A stretch of 16,674 nt of DNA from Clostridiaceae bacterium UBA6085. GTDB lineage: Bacteria; Bacillota; Clostridia; Clostridiales; Clostridiaceae. The notes under the pieces were generated by a model, which was not told the origin of the DNA, did not search any database, and worked only from the letters and a program-made list of their open reading frames with translations. The stretch lies in assembly GCA_002428605.1 (NCBI GenBank), contig DIXH01000090.1:1-16674 (forward strand). The letters run 5' to 3'. The position numbers and the translations under genes were made by a program. Positions 14,060 to 16,674 of the stretch are shown here, piece by piece (position 1 is the first letter of the stretch; the number at the start of each line of letters is the position of its first letter).

Positions 14060-14127
14060 ATATTCAGAAATATTCATAGTCATATCTGATATTCATACAA
14101 AATATTTTTTAGATTGCAAAATATTCA
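14060..14127. repeat. Four direct copies of ATATTCA upstream of the NERD gene
   Basis: ATATTCA occurs at 14060, 14070, 14089 and 14121, all in the same direction and spaced 10, 19 and 32 bp, close to whole helical turns. AT-rich DNA raises the chance of random matches, but the phasing suggests a possible regulator-binding array. Confidence 0.35.
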
Positions 14128-14135
14128 TTAGATTG
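14098..14135. repeat. Tandem 19-bp direct repeat overlapping the NERD promoter
   Basis: Two adjacent 19-bp units (14098-14116 and 14117-14135) agree in 17 positions. Each begins CAAAATATT and ends TTAGATTG. The second unit runs into the -35 box at 14133-14138. A protein bound there could control the NERD gene. Confidence 0.6.
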
Positions 14136-14161
14136 TTCGGTAGCTAAACTGATGATATAAT
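14133..14161 (+). promoter_or_regulatory. Promoter of the NERD-domain gene
   Basis: TTGTTC (14133-14138), a 17-bp spacer and a perfect TATAAT (14156-14161), 28 bp before the ATG, which has an AAGGAG site. The -35 box overlaps the 19-bp tandem repeat. Confidence 0.68.
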
Positions 14162-14189
14162 TAGGGCACTGTATAGAAGGAGAGATATC

Positions 14190-14918
14190 ATGAGTATTTC
14201 TGAAATAATCATCTCCAATATAATGCCTTTGTTCTACCTTGCTTTAATACCGATAATAATGCTTATAATTAAGATTTATGGACTGTTCATAAGGTTCTCC
14301 AGGTCAGGATATTCGCTGTCAACCGGGAACAGGTTCTACAGGACCATGACTGACAAGGGGGCATATGGTGAATTCCTTGTATTCGAACTGCTTGAGAGCC
14401 TTGGAGAGGGAAGCAGGATACTGACAAACATTTATCTGCCTGCTGATAACGGAAGGACTACTGAGATCGACCTTCTCATGGTCCATCCTACCGGTATCTA
14501 TGTGTTCGAATCCAAAAACTGCAGCGGATTGATAACAGGTGACGAGAAGGACAGGAACTGGACACAGTGCCTTAATGACGGCAAGAAGATCTCCTTCTAT
14601 AATCCGGTCAGGCAGAACAGAGAGCATATATATGCTCTTATGGAGAACCTTCGGGATGTAGGACCTGAAAGCTTCTTTTCCTATATTGTCTTCAGCGAAC
14701 GGAGCGAGCTCAATAAGATCAGCTATTCATCAAGAAACACCTCGGTACTCAGGAGAAACAGTCTGAAATCAGCCCTTGCATCAGACATATCAGGAAGGCG
14801 TACTGTACTGGGAGAAAGCGAGATATCAGGCATATATGGAATACTTTCATGGTATTCCCTGGCGGATGACAGCGTGAAGGTCAATCGTGTCAGAACAATC
14901 AGGGAAGATGTAGAGTAG
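14190..14918 (+). CDS. Membrane-anchored NERD (nuclease-related) domain protein
   Basis: This 242-residue protein has an N-terminal membrane helix (about 10-34) and a NERD domain at about 55-170. The PD-(D/E)xK-type elements are visible: KGAYGEF with Glu61, TEIDLLMVHPTGIYVFESK with Asp94, Glu107 and Lys109, followed by the family's W-x-x-C-x-N stretch and NPVRQN. The residues needed for metal-dependent DNA cleavage appear kept. The role of NERD proteins is not well settled; they occur with other DNA-processing domains or alone. This one has no helicase or zinc-finger partner. The C-terminal 70 residues are unassigned. AAGGAG precedes the ATG and a terminator follows at once, so it is a single-gene unit with its own promoter and repeats. 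Confidence 0.85.
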   Translation: MSISEIIISNIMPLFYLALIPIIMLIIKIYGLFIRFSRSGYSLSTGNRFYRTMTDKGAYGEFLVFELLESLGEGSRILTNIYLPADNGRTTEIDLLMVHPTGIYVFESKNCSGLITGDEKDRNWTQCLNDGKKISFYNPVRQNREHIYALMENLRDVGPESFFSYIVFSERSELNKISYSSRNTSVLRRNSLKSALASDISGRRTVLGESEISGIYGILSWYSLADDSVKVNRVRTIREDVE

Positions 14919-14921
14919 GCT

Positions 14922-14948
14922 AAAGGCAGTCATCAGGCTGCCTTTTCA
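14922..14948 (+). terminator. Terminator of the NERD gene
   Basis: AAAGGCAG (14922-14929) pairs with CTGCCTTT (14938-14945) around an 8-nt loop and runs into TTC. It begins four bases after the NERD stop. Confidence 0.75.
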
Positions 14949-14958
14949 TATGTTTCAA

Positions 14959-14986
14959 AAGAGGATCTGCATGATCACATCCTCTT
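14959..14986. other. Second stem-loop after the NERD gene
   Basis: AAGAGGAT (14959-14966) pairs with ATCCTCTT (14979-14986) around a 12-nt loop, followed by CTCGC. It may back up the terminator before it. No clear promoter for the next gene is seen; a TAGAAT at 15023-15028 has only a weak -35 partner. Confidence 0.45.
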
Positions 14987-15088
14987 CTCGCACATATAGG
15001 TGCAAGTAAAGGCAAAAGGTTGTAGAATCAGGTTAAGAGATTGAGTTGCCGGTTGGAACCAATTGGAGGAATTCGCAGGAGGGTTATC

Positions 15089-16204
15089 ATGGACAAGACT
15101 TATGTTTCGTTTGAGCTTGCAGCTGATTTCATAGCATCAGCCTTCATAAAGTCAGGGGTGCCGCCTGAGGATGCCGCAATATGTGCTGATGTCCTCGTAG
15201 AGAGCGACAGGAGAGGGATAGACAGTCATGGCTGCAACAGGTTCAAGCCCATATACATCGATAGGATAAGGAGCGGCATACAGAATCCGGTCACGGAATT
15301 TGAGATAATCAGGGAGACTGCAACGACAGCAGTGGTCGACGGGCACGACGGGATGGGAATGGTTGTTGGATACAGATCCATGCAGCTTGCAATCGAAAAG
15401 GCCCGGAAGTATGGAATGGGAATGGTTGCCGCAAGGAATTCAACCCATTACGGAATTGCCGGATATTATGCGACGATGGCAACTAAGGAAGGCATGATAG
15501 GGATCACCGGCACCAATGCGAGGCCTTCCATAGCACCTACCTTCGGAGTGGAGAACATGCTGGGTACAAATCCGTTGACCATAGGACTTCCTACAGACGA
15601 GGATTTCCCGTTCGTAATAGACTGTGCTACCAGCATAACCCAGAGGGGGAAGATCGAGCATTATGCGAGGATGGGAAAGGACACTCCATCTGGAATGGTT
15701 ATAGGGTCTGATGGCAAGCCAAGGACCGACAGCAGGCAGATACTCATCGACCTTGTCAATGGAGATTCTGCCCTGACTCCACTGGGAGGTATAGGGGAAG
15801 AGCTTGGCGGCTACAAGGGATACGGATACGCGACTGTCGTTGAGATACTCAGCGCTGCACTGCAGGCCGGAAGCTACATGAAGATGCTTAATGGGATCGG
15901 AGAAAAGGGGGAGAAGATCCCCTATCACCTCGGACACTTCTTCATGGCCATTGACACAGAAGCCTTCATGGGACTGGAAACCTTCAGGAAGACAGCAGGC
16001 GACATACTGAGGGAGCTAAGGGCCTCAAAGCTTGCACCTGGTGAAGATAAGATCTATACAGCTGGTGAGAAGGAACACCTTGCCTGGCTGGATAGAAAGG
16101 ACAAGGGGATACCGGTAGAAGCTGAGGTGCTCATTGAATTCATGGATATCAGGGATAGCCTTGGACTTCCGCACAGATTCCCGAATGAAGATGCTAAAAA
16201 ATGA
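15089..16204 (+). CDS. Ldh2-family NAD(P)-dependent 2-hydroxy-acid dehydrogenase (malate/lactate/ureidoglycolate type)
   Basis: This 371-residue protein is of the Ldh2/MDH2 family, which is unrelated in fold to classical lactate dehydrogenase. Landmarks are ESDRRGIDSHGCNRF (38-52, with the conserved His47), NSTHYGIAGYY (117-127, His120), MLGTNPLTIGLP (157-168) and DCATSITQRGKIEHY (178-192). The C-terminal GGYKGYGYATVVEILSAAL is also typical. The ATG at 15089 has AGGAGGG six bases upstream; a TTG at 15041 in frame is less likely, though another GGAGGA lies between. The family includes malate, lactate, sulfolactate, ureidoglycolate and 2,3-diketogulonate enzymes, and motifs alone do not decide the substrate. 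It stands alone between terminators, so context gives no help. Confidence 0.88.
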   Translation: MDKTYVSFELAADFIASAFIKSGVPPEDAAICADVLVESDRRGIDSHGCNRFKPIYIDRIRSGIQNPVTEFEIIRETATTAVVDGHDGMGMVVGYRSMQLAIEKARKYGMGMVAARNSTHYGIAGYYATMATKEGMIGITGTNARPSIAPTFGVENMLGTNPLTIGLPTDEDFPFVIDCATSITQRGKIEHYARMGKDTPSGMVIGSDGKPRTDSRQILIDLVNGDSALTPLGGIGEELGGYKGYGYATVVEILSAALQAGSYMKMLNGIGEKGEKIPYHLGHFFMAIDTEAFMGLETFRKTAGDILRELRASKLAPGEDKIYTAGEKEHLAWLDRKDKGIPVEAEVLIEFMDIRDSLGLPHRFPNEDAKK

Positions 16205-16262
16205 GCACTTGGCTATGTTGCACCGATGAACCCCAGTATCCCAAAACCAAGCAGTAATAGCG

Positions 16263-16312
16263 AACATCCCGGTTTCAAGCAACGTACTTGGCTTGAAACC
16301 GGGATGTTGTTT
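16263..16312 (+). terminator. Terminator of the Ldh2 gene
   Basis: A perfect 18-bp stem (16263-16280 with 16291-16308) beginning AACATCCCGG, with a 10-nt loop, then GTTTTC. It is among the strongest hairpins of the window. It also lies just beyond the end of the minus-strand PIN gene, but that side lacks a T run. Confidence 0.88.
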
Positions 16313-16339
16313 TCATGCAATTCGCATAAATATTGCATT

Positions 16340-16674
16340 TTATAAATCGTAACTGGCAATTCTTGCTTCGATTTCTGATGAAGGAAGTCTGATTACACTG
16401 TTGTTATTCTTTAAAAGCTCTTTCATGAACCTAACATATTCCCCCTCAGAAAGAACATTCTGCCTGAGTAGCTCATCGAAAACCCAAATTGTTCCTCTGA
16501 CCTCTACCCCCCTCTTCTGATGCAGCAGTCCGAAGCCTCTTATCTCCAGTCAGCAATACAAATCCTCTTGTCTTTGCGATACTTAGTGCAAGGGCATCAT
16601 ATCTGGAAAGCTGCGGATGCTTGGCTATAGTCTCGTAAGCAAAATAGAATTCATAAATGTTGGAGTTCGGAGAC
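16340..16674 (-). pseudogene. PIN-domain protein gene (DUF3368-like), frameshifted and partial
   Basis: Read on the minus strand from the window edge, one frame gives a PIN-domain core: LSRYDALALSIAKTRG, then FVLLTGDKRLRTAASEEG with the conserved acidic positions. It then runs through a C6 run (16507-16512) into an early stop at 16473-16475. Dropping one base of that run joins it to a second frame: VEVRGTIWVFDELL, continuing to a stop at 16340-16342. That second part matches the C-terminal region of PIN/DUF3368 proteins. The N-terminal part lies outside the window. PIN proteins are usually Mg-dependent RNases, often toxins. One extra base in a homopolymer may be a true mutation, a phase-variable switch or a sequencing error. 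No antitoxin can be seen. Confidence 0.7.

Overview
The window looks like chromosome from an anaerobic, low-to-mid-GC Gram-positive bacterium, most likely a member of the Clostridia. The signs are strong AGGAGG-type ribosome binding sites, lipobox lipoproteins, a sigma-54 activator with a matching -24/-12 promoter, a covalent-flavin lipoprotein and a class II HMG-CoA reductase. The genus cannot be fixed from this sequence. I see no tRNA, rRNA, CRISPR array, transposase or phage gene.

Layout. (1) 1-400: the C-terminal end of a surface-type protein with a DUF5011-like Ig fold, then a terminator. (2) 640-4900: a TetR-family regulator, then an operon for a Tat-exported flavoprotein reductase (predicted lipoprotein), two TatA/B-family proteins, TatC, and a small lipoprotein with the FMN-attachment motif DAISGAT. 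This reads as an extracytosolic flavin-based reductase packaged with its own export machinery and electron carrier. One 13-bp motif lies in both the tetR and the flavoprotein promoters and is a candidate operator. (3) 4930-11720: a PAS/AAA+/Fis sigma-54 activator, then a well-formed sigma-54 promoter driving AtuA-family protein (DUF1446), its AtuA-type ferredoxin-fold partner, degradative HMG-CoA reductase (mvaA), a small two-helix membrane protein and a TctA-like permease. I read this as an inducible uptake and oxidation pathway for mevalonate or a related 3-hydroxy-3-methyl acid. That reading is inference, and no HMG-CoA lyase is present in the window. (4) 11788-16674: a cysteine-rich C_GCAxxG_C_C protein, a secreted VanX-type D-Ala-D-Ala dipeptidase and a lipoprotein (both on the minus strand), a membrane-anchored NERD nuclease-domain protein, an Ldh2-family dehydrogenase, and a PIN-domain gene broken by one extra base in a run of six Cs.

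Two units stand out. The Tat/flavoprotein module joins export, electron transfer and catalysis at one locus. The AtuA-MvaA-TctA operon joins a family of unsettled function (AtuA) to HMG-CoA/mevalonate chemistry, with its own activator and transporter. Most transcription units end in clear stem-loops, so operon limits can be read with fair confidence.
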